Below are positions 1 through 8,316 of a stretch of DNA of 25,350 nt, in pieces. The position numbers and the translations under genes were made by a program. The stretch comes from a virus: positions 1-25,350 of the IMG/VR virus record IMGVR_UViG_3300025151_000272; one strand, given 5' to 3'. The notes under the pieces are model-generated. The model was given only the letters and a program-made list of their open reading frames with translations, was not told the origin of the DNA and did not search any database. Every line of letters starts with the position of its first letter. Positions within the stretch are counted from its first letter, which is position 1.

Positions 1-562
1 CCTTGGCCGCTCCTTGGATCAGAGGTGCCAGAGCAGCAGACCCACCCGCAACCAAGCCAATAACAGTAGTGGAAACAAGAATCTCAGGAGTACCAATAAG
101 ACTTTCTCTGAATGGTACGTCTTCCCAGATCGGGTCACAAGATCCCTCTATACTTTTTTCATATTTTACCAATCTTTCAATTTTTTTATCATTTCTGTAA
201 TCTCCTTCTCTAAATGGTGCATCCTTTGGTGGACATGGTTTGTATTCTTCTTCTTTTTTATCTTTTGTTGTATTAGTTTTAGGCAGCTCACTTTCTGGCA
301 TCTCACTTTCATTAGCAAGATTTGGCATTTCTTCTGTAATTATTAATTGATCTGGTTGATAATTTAATGGTGTAAAACTAGGGTACGGACAATTTGTTAC
401 CACACCATTTGGATCTTCTATTATTAAATTTCTATTGCCTGTATTTTTTGTATCTCTATGATATAAGGTACAACCAATTACTTGTACATTTGAGTGGTTA
501 TAGTCAGGTACATAGGTATATGGAATATGAACATCAGGTATATTAATTTCTGGTATTTCCAA
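1..562 (-). CDS. Conserved marine-phage hypothetical protein, C-terminus cut by window edge
   Basis: An uninterrupted minus-strand frame of 187 codons runs from 562 off the left edge. It begins MEIPEINIPDVHIPYTYVPD if the TTG at 562-560 is the start. No ATG occurs near the front, and the TTG follows the TAA of the upstream gene with no spacer. The N-terminal 75 residues are rich in Pro, Tyr and Asn and include GCTLYHRDTKNTGNRNL. A charged Lys/Glu-rich linker follows at about residues 85-105 (TKDKKEEEYKPCPP). Near the cut end is a hydrophobic Gly/Ala-rich stretch (VIGLVAGGSAALAPLI) that could be a membrane segment. The N-terminal motifs resemble an uncharacterised protein I associate with marine cyanophages. 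Function is unknown. Its place after the fibre genes and a small membrane protein would allow a role in adhesion or lysis, but nothing in the sequence decides this. Coding status is well supported; the start codon is tentative. Confidence 0.8.
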   Translation of the reverse strand, partial: MEIPEINIPDVHIPYTYVPDYNHSNVQVIGCTLYHRDTKNTGNRNLIIEDPNGVVTNCPYPSFTPLNYQPDQLIITEEMPNLANESEMPESELPKTNTTKDKKEEEYKPCPPKDAPFREGDYRNDKKIERLVKYEKSIEGSCDPIWEDVPFRESLIGTPEILVSTTVIGLVAGGSAALAPLIQGAAK

Positions 563-784
563 TTATTTTTTTAATGGTGTTGGTATAGATATGCCAGTTG
601 TTTTTGGTAAACCTTTATCCAATACATTTGGTAATAATTCTTTTACCTCTGTAAGTACCATGTTCATCATCTTTGCCTTAAATTGCTCAGAAGAAAAATA
701 TTTGTACATAAAAAAACTAGTGCCAGCCATACCAGCACTAATTAAAAAACTAAAAATGCTAATTCCGTCTAGAACTTTACGCAT
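563..784 (-). CDS. Small single-span membrane protein, cyanophage-type, function unknown
   Basis: The gene encodes 73 residues beginning MRKVLDGISIFSFLISAG. Residues about 8-30 form one hydrophobic segment (ISIFSFLISAGMAGTSFFMYKYF) after two basic residues, so a single N-terminal membrane span is likely. The rest is amphipathic, ending in a Pro-rich tail (LPKTTGISIPTPLKK). The pattern of a short N-terminal span followed by a predicted helix and a Pro-rich end resembles small proteins I recall from marine cyanophages. It lies 2 bases after the 111-residue gene and its stop directly abuts the next gene, so the genes are probably cotranscribed. A holin-like role is possible from size and topology, but there is one span only and no adjacent endolysin is visible, so I do not assign it. 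Confidence 0.72.
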   Translation of the reverse strand: MRKVLDGISIFSFLISAGMAGTSFFMYKYFSSEQFKAKMMNMVLTEVKELLPNVLDKGLPKTTGISIPTPLKK

Positions 785-786
785 AA

Positions 787-1122
787 CTAAAATGCAACGC
801 CTGTAGCTTGTAATGGTGTATTAATAAGATCAATTTCTGCTTTTAAACTAGCTTCAATAGCAGTAACTTCATCCGTTCCAAGAGCATCTTTAACCCAGGT
901 AATCATTGTTGCTGAATCTGGTGTCTTTTTGGATTCGTCAAAAGCAATAAATCCAGATGGAAGTGACTCAGGCTTGACGTAGGTTATTTCGCCTGTACGT
1001 CTTGCCTTTTCTTCTGTGCCATCCATACCTTTTACTCGATAGACAACATTTGTAAAATAACCATCGGCAACATCTCTTTTACAAGCGGTTCCGTTGATTT
1101 CCCAGGTGCAGGTAATAGCCAT
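787..1122 (-). CDS. DUF7936-like cyanophage hypothetical protein
   Basis: A 111-residue soluble protein beginning MAITCTWEINGTACKRDVAD and ending LQATGVAF. The opening MAITCTW, the central repeated-strand region with KARRTGEITYVKPES, the C-terminal helix around DSATMITWVKDALGTDEV and the ending INTPLQATGV match a small family I know from marine cyanophages (DUF7936 as I recall; not checked). In those genomes it lies among structural or fibre-associated genes, as here. The ATG at 1122 is 2 bases from the stop of the upstream 55-residue gene, and the next gene starts 2 bases beyond this one, so the four leftmost genes look like one operon. No catalytic motif is visible. Function is unknown; a small virion or fibre-accessory role is only an inference from position. 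Confidence 0.75.
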   Translation of the reverse strand: MAITCTWEINGTACKRDVADGYFTNVVYRVKGMDGTEEKARRTGEITYVKPESLPSGFIAFDESKKTPDSATMITWVKDALGTDEVTAIEASLKAEIDLINTPLQATGVAF

Positions 1123-1124
1123 GA

Positions 1125-1292
1125 TTAGTTAAGTGCTTGACGTTGTTTTTGAAAATGTCTTAATGATGCAAGCTTTTCATCAATAGGTGGTTTTTTTTCA
1201 GCAATAAAAGCATTGTATTCTTCAACTAATGGAGTTACTTCTTCAGTAATAGAAGCAATTTCAGCATCAAGTTGTTCAGCATTAAGAGCCAT
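1125..1292 (-). CDS. 55-residue acidic, helical hypothetical protein
   Basis: The frame starts at ATG 1292-1290 and ends at TAA 1127-1125, giving MALNAEQLDAEIASITEEVT... and ending HFQKQRQALN. It is rich in Glu, Ala and Leu, with hydrophobic residues spaced as in a helix or short coiled coil (EIASITEEVTPLVEEYNAFI), and a basic C-terminus. It is the first gene after the 132-base gap that follows the long fibre, and it sits 2 bases upstream of the next start, which supports translation. It could be a small chaperone or trimerisation factor for the adjacent fibre, since such genes often neighbour fibres, but no family is recognised. It is easily missed because of its length. Confidence 0.68.
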   Translation of the reverse strand: MALNAEQLDAEIASITEEVTPLVEEYNAFIAEKKPPIDEKLASLRHFQKQRQALN

Positions 1293-1424
1293 GATAAGCA
1301 GTGTATAACTATTAACATAGTAGCTTAATATTAATACGGATGAAAGGTAGTGTTATCAATAATAAATTTAAATAATTTTAAAGTGTAACTACTGTAACGT
1401 ATAACGGCAATACGGCTAATCCCC
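1293..1424 (-). promoter_or_regulatory. Intergenic region between long fibre and accessory genes
   Basis: This 132-base AT-rich gap contains no convincing gene. Just after the fibre stop there is a modest hairpin (CGTAT / ATACG around a 7-base loop, about 1396-1412) followed by T/A-rich sequence; this could be a weak terminator. Nearer the next gene, at about 1305-1323, is an inverted repeat ACTAT TAAC ATAGT, which on the minus strand reads TACTATGTTAATAGT. That resembles the elements in the other long gaps of this window. A promoter for the four downstream small genes is plausible, but no clear -35/-10 pair is seen. Confidence 0.4.
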
Positions 1425-4400
1425 CTATGTACCAAAGCTTATTGACGGTGAAGTTAATGAACTTAGAAGATATCCGCCAAGTGAAACTATAAACCTTGCG
1501 TATGGGTGCGAAGTCGCAGAATCAAAAGTTACTGTATAAGTGTAAGTTGAAGAGTTTGAAGAGCCTGATATTGACGAAGTTACTGTACAACCAGTGCCAT
1601 CGTTAGTTAAAACATTTAAACCACCATTGTGATATCTATGAGAAACGTGATGCAAATGATAACTAGAAGAACCTACAAACATTTCTACAAAAACAGTTTT
1701 ACCATTATATGCTGATGAAAACGTAAGTGTAACTGATGTACGAGAACCATTTGCTCCCTTTTGAATATCTAAACTAATACCTCTACTTGTAGATGTTCTA
1801 AAATCACCTGCTACATCTACACCATCTGATGTGGTTTCAAGCTTTTTACTGTTGTCGTAATATAACTCTGCTGCTCCGTCTGCTAAAAATCTTGCGTATG
1901 TTTCAGTATTAGCCCCATTTCTTAAATGAATAGTATTAGAATTTAGATCCAACCCACCTGTAGAATTTCTAACAAAACTATTACTTCCATCGTGATAAAT
2001 TCTTAAATCTGGATTGCTAGTATCACCAAAACCTGCAATTTGATTATCAGGAACATAAATACTGCCTGACATGTGTACACCATTTGCGTGTGTCTCAAAC
2101 TTTTTACTGTTGTTGTGGTAGAGTTCAACGGCTCCGTCTGCGGTAAAACGAGCCATTTCTTCAGTGTTTGCAGCATTATTTATTTTTAAACTATCTGCTC
2201 TTATTAATAGATCACCTGTGATATTGTGAATTTCTGATCTTGACCCTGTATGAGTTAATACAAAATCATTAGCAGCACCCATTTGTATTTTTTTATCGTC
2301 TGAAAAGGTGCAATTATTTACAAAACTAATACCGTTAGCAGTAGTTTGAAGTTGTTTTACGTTGTCGTAATATAGCTCTACTGCTGCATTTGGCTTAAAC
2401 TTAGCCATATTTTCTGTAGAACCGCCAGAATTAGCATTTATATGTACCTCATGGTTATTAGGAGCAACAATATAATTAAATGTACCATCGTGATAAATTT
2501 GTAGGTCTGAACTAGCTCCTGATATAAACTTAAAATTATCATTACCAAAAATATTACCAGTAACTGTTATATTTCCTGTTACGTCAATTCCAGCTAGAGC
2601 ATCAAGATTTTTTACTGCTTGAATTTTATCGTCATCAAGAGTAAGAATATTAGCAGTATTAGTTGTATCTTGAAATTTAAGTTGTCCACCACTTAATAAA
2701 ATTCCAAAGTCAGGATTTGCGTCTGATTCCGTAAATAATAGATTTGGGGCTGCACTACTTAGTGTCAAAGTGCCAGTTGCAGTAATATTTCCTGTTACGT
2801 CAATTCCAGCACTTGTAGTTTCAAACTTTTTACTGTTGTCGTAATATAGCTCTACTTGTGCGTTTGCAATTATCTGTACCGAAATCTCATCATCAACAGC
2901 ATTAAGAAACATATTTCCACCACCAGCTCTTAAATATAAATGTCCAGTTTTACTATCTATATAATTACTTGAACTATGATATATCTCTAAATCTTGACTA
3001 GCACCGATTTGTAGCTTTAAATTATCGGCTGGTAACTGAACAGTTCCATTATCACTTGGCGATCCTGTAATAAATAACCTTTGATTTCCACCTGTAAAAA
3101 ATTGTAATTGATCGTTACCGCTAGTACCAATATTTACATACGTATTGGCATCATTCATACCAGCGATTCTTGAATCAACCCTAACACCTGTTGAAGTTGT
3201 CGCTATTTTGGCTGCGTTGTCATAATAGAGTTCTACAGCATTATCATCTCTACATATAATTGCGTTTTCACCTGATTTTGGCTGTAAACCTATAACACCA
3301 GCATCTCCAGATGTATTTCGTAAAACTAAATTACCCGTACTATTAGTTATGATCGAGTCATTTCCATCGTGATAAAGCTCTAAATCATTACCAGCACCGA
3401 TTTTTAATTTTTTATCATCATATGGAATCCGTAAATCACCAAATATATCTGCTTTATCTGTATAAACTCCAACTGTATTATTAGTGCCAACAGTTAAAAA
3501 CATTGTCATAGACGATGTAATTTTTGAATAAGCATTTTGTCCAACATAATTAGGGTTAATACTTATAGATTGACTATTTCTAGTAAAACTTGCTGTATTA
3601 CCAAAATAACTTTGAGTAACACCGTTATTAATATCAGCAGTACCATCAACATCTAAACTGTCGCATTGAAGTTCTCCAGTAATATCAACACCATCAGATT
3701 TTGTCTCAAGCTTTTTACTGCTATCGTAATATAGCTCTACTGCTCCATTGTCAATACAGTTAATATAATTTTCTGTTGAACCGAAATTTTTTAATTTAAT
3801 ACCATTACTTTGTAAAAATAAGGTTCCAGTATTATTTTTAAGCCTAGAGTTCGAGCCATCATGGATAATTTGTAAATCATTACTTGAACCAAGTGTTATC
3901 AGTGCATTATCAGCAAACTCAAGAGCATTATCTGATTTATCCCAAACTAAGTTATAGTTTGCTCCTGTAAAGGTTACGTCAGCATGAAACTGTGCGTGTC
4001 CACCAGCCCTACTAAAAGTTAATGCGTTTAAATCATCTGCAGAGTTAGTAGTGTTACTTTCATGTGTACCTATATGTAACTCGTTAGCATTACCGTCATA
4101 ATGAATAAACGCACCTTGCATAGTAGATTGTACTTCTGCAAAACGTATTCTTCCTGATTCAGCTTGGTTTACAGCAGAAGCGTGTAATTTTATAATATTA
4201 TTTATATCTACGCCAGCATTACTTGTCTCAAACTTTTTAGAGTTGTCAAAATAAAGTTCTACGGCTGCATTTTGATTTGCAATTATCATGGACTCGCTGC
4301 CAGCAGAATTTACTACTTGTAACTTGTTAGAAAATAGTATTAAATCACCTGTACCCCCATCAGCAATCTTACTATTAGAGCCATCATGAGAAATAATTAA

Positions 4401-6773
4401 ATCATCGCTAGTTCCAAGTCTTATTTCTTCATTATCTTCCATATCAATAATGGAAGGAGCAATAGTCTGGTCAGCTACAAGAGCAACAATCTCACTGGCT
4501 GTCTGATCTGCTGTTGCGTTGCTTTCTATTCCGTCTAACTTTGTACCATCAGTAGCCAAATCTCTGCCATCTACTGTGCCTGTAACTGTTATGTTTCCTA
4601 TAACATCTAGCCCTGCACCTATATTTGTGTTACCTGTGACATGAAATGTACCATCATTACCAAGTCTTATAGAACCAGAAGCAGATTCCGCTTCAAAAGT
4701 ACTATATGCTGAACTACTGCCAGTATTTGCGACTCTAAAAGTTGCTGATGTGCCAAGTGTGGTTGAAGAGCCATTACCGATAAATGTATCACCAGTAGCA
4801 CTTAATTCACCACTAGAATTAATAGTAAAACGATCAGCACCATTAGTTGAATCTCTAACAGTAAAGACTCCGTTAGTATTTTTGATTGTAAAATCATCAT
4901 CATTATTTGTATCCTTCAGAATAATTTGTGGAAGAGTGCTTTCAACAGTTAAATCGCCTGTAACATCAAGAGCAGTTGTAAAAGTTCCTTTTCCATTAGA
5001 ATCAATAGTTAAACGATCAACAGCATTAGTCGAATCTCTAATAGTAAAAACTCCATTAGTATTCCTAATCGTAAAATCATCATTATTATTTGAATCTTTA
5101 AGAAAAATCTGTGGTTCAATGTTTTCTATTGTTAAATTTCCAGTTAACGTACCACCAGCAAGAGGTAGTTTGGTTGCTATTGAGTTAGTGACAGTTGTTG
5201 CAAAGTTTGGATCATCACCTAAAGCTGCTGCCAGTTCATTCAGTGTATTTAAGGTACCAGGTGCGGAATCAACTAGGTTTGCTATTGCTGTATCTGTATA
5301 AGCTGTTGTCGCAACTTTTGTAGAGTTATCACTTGCTGATTGGGTCGTTGCTGTTGTGCCGTCAGCTAAAACACTGCCAGATAAACTTAAGTTTCCAACA
5401 GTTGTATTAAGTGCAGCAATATCAACTCCATCAACTGTACCTGTAACTGTGATATTTCCTGTGACATCAACGCCAGCACCAACATCTAGGTTGCCAGTTA
5501 CATCTACAGTTCCATCAGATGCAATAGTAAGACGATCAGCACCATCTGTCATATCTATAATACCAAAGAGACCATTTACATTTCTAATAACAAAATCATC
5601 ATTATTGTTTGAATCAATTAATTGTATTGCTGGTTGAGTATTTTCTATTAGTAAAGTTCCAGCAATGTACGCATTTCCATTTGAATCAAGTTCAAAATAA
5701 TCATTTGTACCAAAAGTGTCTGAATTAGATATTTTGTACCTATTTTCGCCACCATGTAATCCAGCCGACCAGCCGTAACTGTCAGTTTCATATTTTACTT
5801 TGCATTGATTATTCCCACTTGTATCATGTATTAATATTGTTGGATCTCCATTATGTTCAACAGTTAAATCTGATGTAAAAGTAGGAGAAATTTTTGACCC
5901 CGCTATCGCTGCACTAGCGTCAATCTGAGCATTGACAATACCATCGCTATTTAACAATGTTTTGATCTCTGCTGCTGTTTGATCTGCGGTAGCTGCTGTT
6001 TCTATTCCATCTAATTTAGTCTTAAGTGCATCTGTAAAGTTATTCTGCGTTAGCCCTCCATCTCCTACGGATAATTTATTAGTCAAATTTGTATATGAAA
6101 TATCAATATTGGCAGAACCATCAAAAGACGTACCAGCAATAGTTCTTGCGTTAGCTAATGTTGTCGCTGTAGAAGCTGCAATACCAAGAGCATCTATATC
6201 TGATTTGGTTTGGTCAGCAGTTGCATTTGATTCAATACCATTTAATTTTGACAGTAGAGCATCAGTAAAAGCATTGGTATCACTATTACTTTCGTAAGCA
6301 GTTTTTATTTCACTAGCAGTTTGATCTGCTGTCGCACCTGTCTCAATACCAGCTAATTTTGTAAAATCAGCAGCAGACATTGTTCCAGAATTAGATCCAG
6401 AAGAAGCCTGTAATTTAGATCCCTCTATAGCAGCACTGGCATTTATATCAGCATTGACAATACTAAGGTCAGATATGTTGGCACTGGTAACTGTAATCGC
6501 TGTAGGCAATGCACCTGTAGCAAGTTTTGTTAATGCTATCGCTGCATTATCATTTATGTCTTCATTAACAATAGTTCCATTAACTATTTTGGAAGAAGTT
6601 ACGACATTATCGTTTAAAGTCCAATCTAATAAATTCGCAGGTATCGTAATAACTCCTTTAACTCCTGGGTCAATACCTACACCCTGTTCACCTTGAGTAA
6701 TGACTTGAATAAGTTCACTTCCGTCATCAGAAACTATAAGTTTATCTCTTGTTTCAATTAATTCGATAGTCAT
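1425..6773 (-). CDS. Very long modular tail fibre / receptor-binding protein
   Basis: A 1782-residue fibre with no enzymatic motif, built from repeats. The N-terminal part (about 1-300) has segments such as SSKIVNGTIVNEDINDNAA and three copies of the GIExxATADQT motif; a fourth lies near residue 748. Around 495-545 lies APGTLNTLNELAAALGDDP followed by KLPLAGGTLTGN, a common junction of marine phage fibres. Copies of a (N/D)DDFTIRNTNGVF module occur near 375, 550 and 612. From about 835 to the C-terminal quarter there are seven copies of a module with DLxIxHDGSNS and VELYYDNSKKxETTSxGVDVTG. The last 130 or so residues (from TSRGISLDIQKG, with HLHHVSHRYHNGG) lack these repeats and are the likely receptor-binding tip. 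The start overlaps the upstream 111-residue gene by ATGA. Trimeric assembly is inferred from the family style. Confidence 0.85.
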   Translation of the reverse strand: MTIELIETRDKLIVSDDGSELIQVITQGEQGVGIDPGVKGVITIPANLLDWTLNDNVVTSSKIVNGTIVNEDINDNAAIALTKLATGALPTAITVTSANISDLSIVNADINASAAIEGSKLQASSGSNSGTMSAADFTKLAGIETGATADQTASEIKTAYESNSDTNAFTDALLSKLNGIESNATADQTKSDIDALGIAASTATTLANARTIAGTSFDGSANIDISYTNLTNKLSVGDGGLTQNNFTDALKTKLDGIETAATADQTAAEIKTLLNSDGIVNAQIDASAAIAGSKISPTFTSDLTVEHNGDPTILIHDTSGNNQCKVKYETDSYGWSAGLHGGENRYKISNSDTFGTNDYFELDSNGNAYIAGTLLIENTQPAIQLIDSNNNDDFVIRNVNGLFGIIDMTDGADRLTIASDGTVDVTGNLDVGAGVDVTGNITVTGTVDGVDIAALNTTVGNLSLSGSVLADGTTATTQSASDNSTKVATTAYTDTAIANLVDSAPGTLNTLNELAAALGDDPNFATTVTNSIATKLPLAGGTLTGNLTIENIEPQIFLKDSNNNDDFTIRNTNGVFTIRDSTNAVDRLTIDSNGKGTFTTALDVTGDLTVESTLPQIILKDTNNDDDFTIKNTNGVFTVRDSTNGADRFTINSSGELSATGDTFIGNGSSTTLGTSATFRVANTGSSSAYSTFEAESASGSIRLGNDGTFHVTGNTNIGAGLDVIGNITVTGTVDGRDLATDGTKLDGIESNATADQTASEIVALVADQTIAPSIIDMEDNEEIRLGTSDDLIISHDGSNSKIADGGTGDLILFSNKLQVVNSAGSESMIIANQNAAVELYFDNSKKFETSNAGVDINNIIKLHASAVNQAESGRIRFAEVQSTMQGAFIHYDGNANELHIGTHESNTTNSADDLNALTFSRAGGHAQFHADVTFTGANYNLVWDKSDNALEFADNALITLGSSNDLQIIHDGSNSRLKNNTGTLFLQSNGIKLKNFGSTENYINCIDNGAVELYYDSSKKLETKSDGVDITGELQCDSLDVDGTADINNGVTQSYFGNTASFTRNSQSISINPNYVGQNAYSKITSSMTMFLTVGTNNTVGVYTDKADIFGDLRIPYDDKKLKIGAGNDLELYHDGNDSIITNSTGNLVLRNTSGDAGVIGLQPKSGENAIICRDDNAVELYYDNAAKIATTSTGVRVDSRIAGMNDANTYVNIGTSGNDQLQFFTGGNQRLFITGSPSDNGTVQLPADNLKLQIGASQDLEIYHSSSNYIDSKTGHLYLRAGGGNMFLNAVDDEISVQIIANAQVELYYDNSKKFETTSAGIDVTGNITATGTLTLSSAAPNLLFTESDANPDFGILLSGGQLKFQDTTNTANILTLDDDKIQAVKNLDALAGIDVTGNITVTGNIFGNDNFKFISGASSDLQIYHDGTFNYIVAPNNHEVHINANSGGSTENMAKFKPNAAVELYYDNVKQLQTTANGISFVNNCTFSDDKKIQMGAANDFVLTHTGSRSEIHNITGDLLIRADSLKINNAANTEEMARFTADGAVELYHNNSKKFETHANGVHMSGSIYVPDNQIAGFGDTSNPDLRIYHDGSNSFVRNSTGGLDLNSNTIHLRNGANTETYARFLADGAAELYYDNSKKLETTSDGVDVAGDFRTSTSRGISLDIQKGANGSRTSVTLTFSSAYNGKTVFVEMFVGSSSYHLHHVSHRYHNGGLNVLTNDGTGCTVTSSISGSSNSSTYTYTVTFDSATSHPYARFIVSLGGYLLSSLTSPSISFGT
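1841..4268 (-). repeat. Seven irregularly spaced fibre repeat modules (VELYYDNSKK type)
   Basis: Within the long fibre gene, a segment encoding variants of VELYYDNSKKxET recurs at about 1841-1880, 2098-2140, 2350-2386, 2824-2860, 3209-3240, 3709-3748 and 4233-4268. On the plus strand the shared DNA is close to ctttttactgttgtcgtaat. Spacing is uneven, roughly 250 to 525 bases, so the modules differ in length between anchors. DNA similarity is high enough to allow recombination within the gene. Confidence 0.75.
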
Positions 6774-7105
6774 TGGTTATACCCCTGCTTGACTTTTAAA
6801 TAACCTTTAAAAAGAGTTTTATCTTGACCAGCTAATGTTCTTACTATGCTGTAATAAGGTTTGTCAGGTAATACATTTGTTTGTGCTTTTGTTAAAGAAA
6901 TACTAAATTTTCCATCTGTTGCGTCATCAATAGTACAAGTAAAATCAGCATATTTTTTTGTTTCTTCTTTATTCCAAATCTGACCAGTTATTGTATTATT
7001 AGTTAAATTTATAGGATTTCCAGTAACATTATCTGTACGTCTAAATTGTCTATAAAAAGTTAAATTCCTAAAAACTTCTGGATTAAACTCTGGTGGTGCA
7101 GCCAT
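6770..7105 (-). CDS. Small beta-rich protein upstream of the long fibre
   Basis: A 111-residue protein beginning MAAPPEFNPEVFRNLTFYRQ. After a short N-terminal segment it has alternating hydrophobic strands (PINLTNNTITGQIW, FTCTIDDATDGKFSISLT, YYSIVRTLAG, LFKGYLKVKQG). The plan of NxTG.I..., a T..Q..L element and a final strand ending in G.L.V..G resembles the first 100 residues of the 191-residue protein at 22286-22861, and the BppU-type N-terminal domains of baseplate or fibre proteins. Its stop overlaps the ATG of the 1782-residue fibre (ATGA), suggesting coupled translation. A likely role is an adaptor joining the long fibre to the tail tip; this is inference from fold pattern and position. 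Confidence 0.7.
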   Translation of the reverse strand: MAAPPEFNPEVFRNLTFYRQFRRTDNVTGNPINLTNNTITGQIWNKEETKKYADFTCTIDDATDGKFSISLTKAQTNVLPDKPYYSIVRTLAGQDKTLFKGYLKVKQGYNQ

Positions 7106-7113
7106 TAGACTTT

Positions 7114-7148
7114 TCTTTTTATTATAACTGCTACGAAGTAATAGTAAA
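7114..7148 (-). promoter_or_regulatory. Candidate sigma70-type promoter for the adaptor and long fibre
   Basis: In the 52-base gap between the collar fibre and the adaptor gene, the minus strand has a perfect TATAAT at 7126-7121. A TTTACT hexamer (4 of 6 to TTGACA) lies 16 bases upstream at 7148-7143, preceded by a T-rich run. The start codon lies 15 bases beyond the -10 box, leaving a very short leader. The same gap carries TACTATT at 7146-7140, a motif repeated in the other long gaps. Plausible but unproven. Confidence 0.45.
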
Positions 7149-7157
7149 CGAAAAAAA

Positions 7158-8312
7158 TTAAGTTTTTATTACATACATCATTGCAATGTTGTCAGGTCTT
7201 GCGTCAGAACCGCCGTCACTACTTGTAGTTCCAGAAGCAGAAAAAGTATGTGTGTGTGTAGCATCCATACTGAAACCAGCAACAGGGCTAGTAGAAGAAC
7301 TACCTGTAATGTTATTGTTTCCGTCATTTACTTTTGTAAATACACCACTCGCAGTACCTTGCGCCCTATAACCTTCAGATATTCTTCTGACATCACCAGT
7401 TAAAGTAGGAGTTGGATTACTTGTCGTACTAGAAACACTTACAGTATGTGTATGTGATTTGTTTCTAGATGTTTGTTCGTTTGCAAAACTTCTACCGTCA
7501 TCATTTGTACCAGTTTTTGTATTAACCCAACCTCTAACAAACTGTCCACGCAAATCAGGCAAATTAAAATGGTTTGAATCTACAGAACCCCAAGTAGTAC
7601 TTATAACTGCAAATAAATTAGCATATGTAGTTCTTGATAAACTTTGTCCAGCACATTCTAAATAACCACTTGGTACTGTAGTTGTTGCCATTACATGAAC
7701 AGAACCAGTAGGTACGCCAGAAACAGGTTGCCAACTAAGGTTTCCGCTGCCATCACTTTCTAATTTATCACCAGCATTACCATCATTATCAGGTAATGTA
7801 AAAGTTAAATCAGCAGATAAAGCAGGTGATTTTATTGCAATATAATTATTATCTTGTGGATCTTTTAAACGTAATGCTTTACCTTCGTTAATTGTTAAAC
7901 CATTAGAATTTATATTTGCCCTGACTTCACCACCAGTTGATATACCAATATCATTAGCAGCATACAGATAAAAGCCAGTATCAGCATCATTTAGTTGAAT
8001 TGAAGGACTAGCTTTAGTTCCAGAAGGAATACTAATATTACCTGTAAAACTACCGCCATCTTTAGGCATATGGCCTAAATCAGTTTCTAATTTACCTAAA
8101 ACAATATAACTTGCATTACTAGCATCACGAATTTTTAAAGTATCAGGATTTGTTGATTCATCTACAAAAAATTGATGTGCAAGTGTTATTGGTGGAGTTC
8201 CTGTACCAGAATTATTTGTAGCATTAGCTCTTATATTTTCATTTATATCAGATAAGACATTAGCACCTGTATCATTTGGTATTGGAAAATTTCCTGATTG
8301 TACTTGTGCCAT
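7158..8312 (-). CDS. Tail fibre with phage tail-collar domain
   Basis: A 384-residue fibre. The N-terminus (MAQVQSGNFPIPNDTGANVL) resembles virion-attachment segments of cyanophage fibres. Residues about 85-190 are fibre shaft with INEGKALRLKDPQDNNYI and FTLPDNDGNAGD. A tail-collar domain follows from about residue 200: GSVHVMATTTVPSGYLECAGQ, then FNLPDLRGQFVRGW, the hallmark of the Collar family. After it come two HTHT clusters (KSHTHTVSV and ATHTHTFSA), like the HxH metal sites of T4 short and long fibres, and the end RPDNIAMMYVIK. It begins 4 bases after the J gene stop, with an AAGGG-like ribosome site inside the J end. It probably attaches to the tail tip and contributes to host binding. 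Confidence 0.85.
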   Translation of the reverse strand: MAQVQSGNFPIPNDTGANVLSDINENIRANATNNSGTGTPPITLAHQFFVDESTNPDTLKIRDASNASYIVLGKLETDLGHMPKDGGSFTGNISIPSGTKASPSIQLNDADTGFYLYAANDIGISTGGEVRANINSNGLTINEGKALRLKDPQDNNYIAIKSPALSADLTFTLPDNDGNAGDKLESDGSGNLSWQPVSGVPTGSVHVMATTTVPSGYLECAGQSLSRTTYANLFAVISTTWGSVDSNHFNLPDLRGQFVRGWVNTKTGTNDDGRSFANEQTSRNKSHTHTVSVSSTTSNPTPTLTGDVRRISEGYRAQGTASGVFTKVNDGNNNITGSSSTSPVAGFSMDATHTHTFSASGTTSSDGGSDARPDNIAMMYVIKT

Positions 8313-8316
8313 TTAT

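Noticed and set aside
14-346. A 110-codon plus-strand open frame at the left edge, rich in Phe and Ile.
   Set aside because: It is the reverse complement of the Lys/Glu-rich linker of the partial minus-strand gene, which has the better protein sequence and operon context.
1841-4268. The recurring DNA segments looked like a possible CRISPR-type array.
   Set aside because: They lie in one long reading frame, are imperfect, differ in spacing by hundreds of bases and encode a protein motif.
4750-5301. A 183-codon plus-strand open frame, with others at 5356-5637, 11734-12144, 16923-17225 and 20707-21120.
   Set aside because: Each lies antisense to a gene with clear family motifs, shows biased composition mirroring the sense codons, and has no family resemblance.
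7158-8312. A diversity-generating retroelement acting on the collar fibre or on J.
   Set aside because: No reverse transcriptase gene and no template repeat of the fibre end are present in the window.
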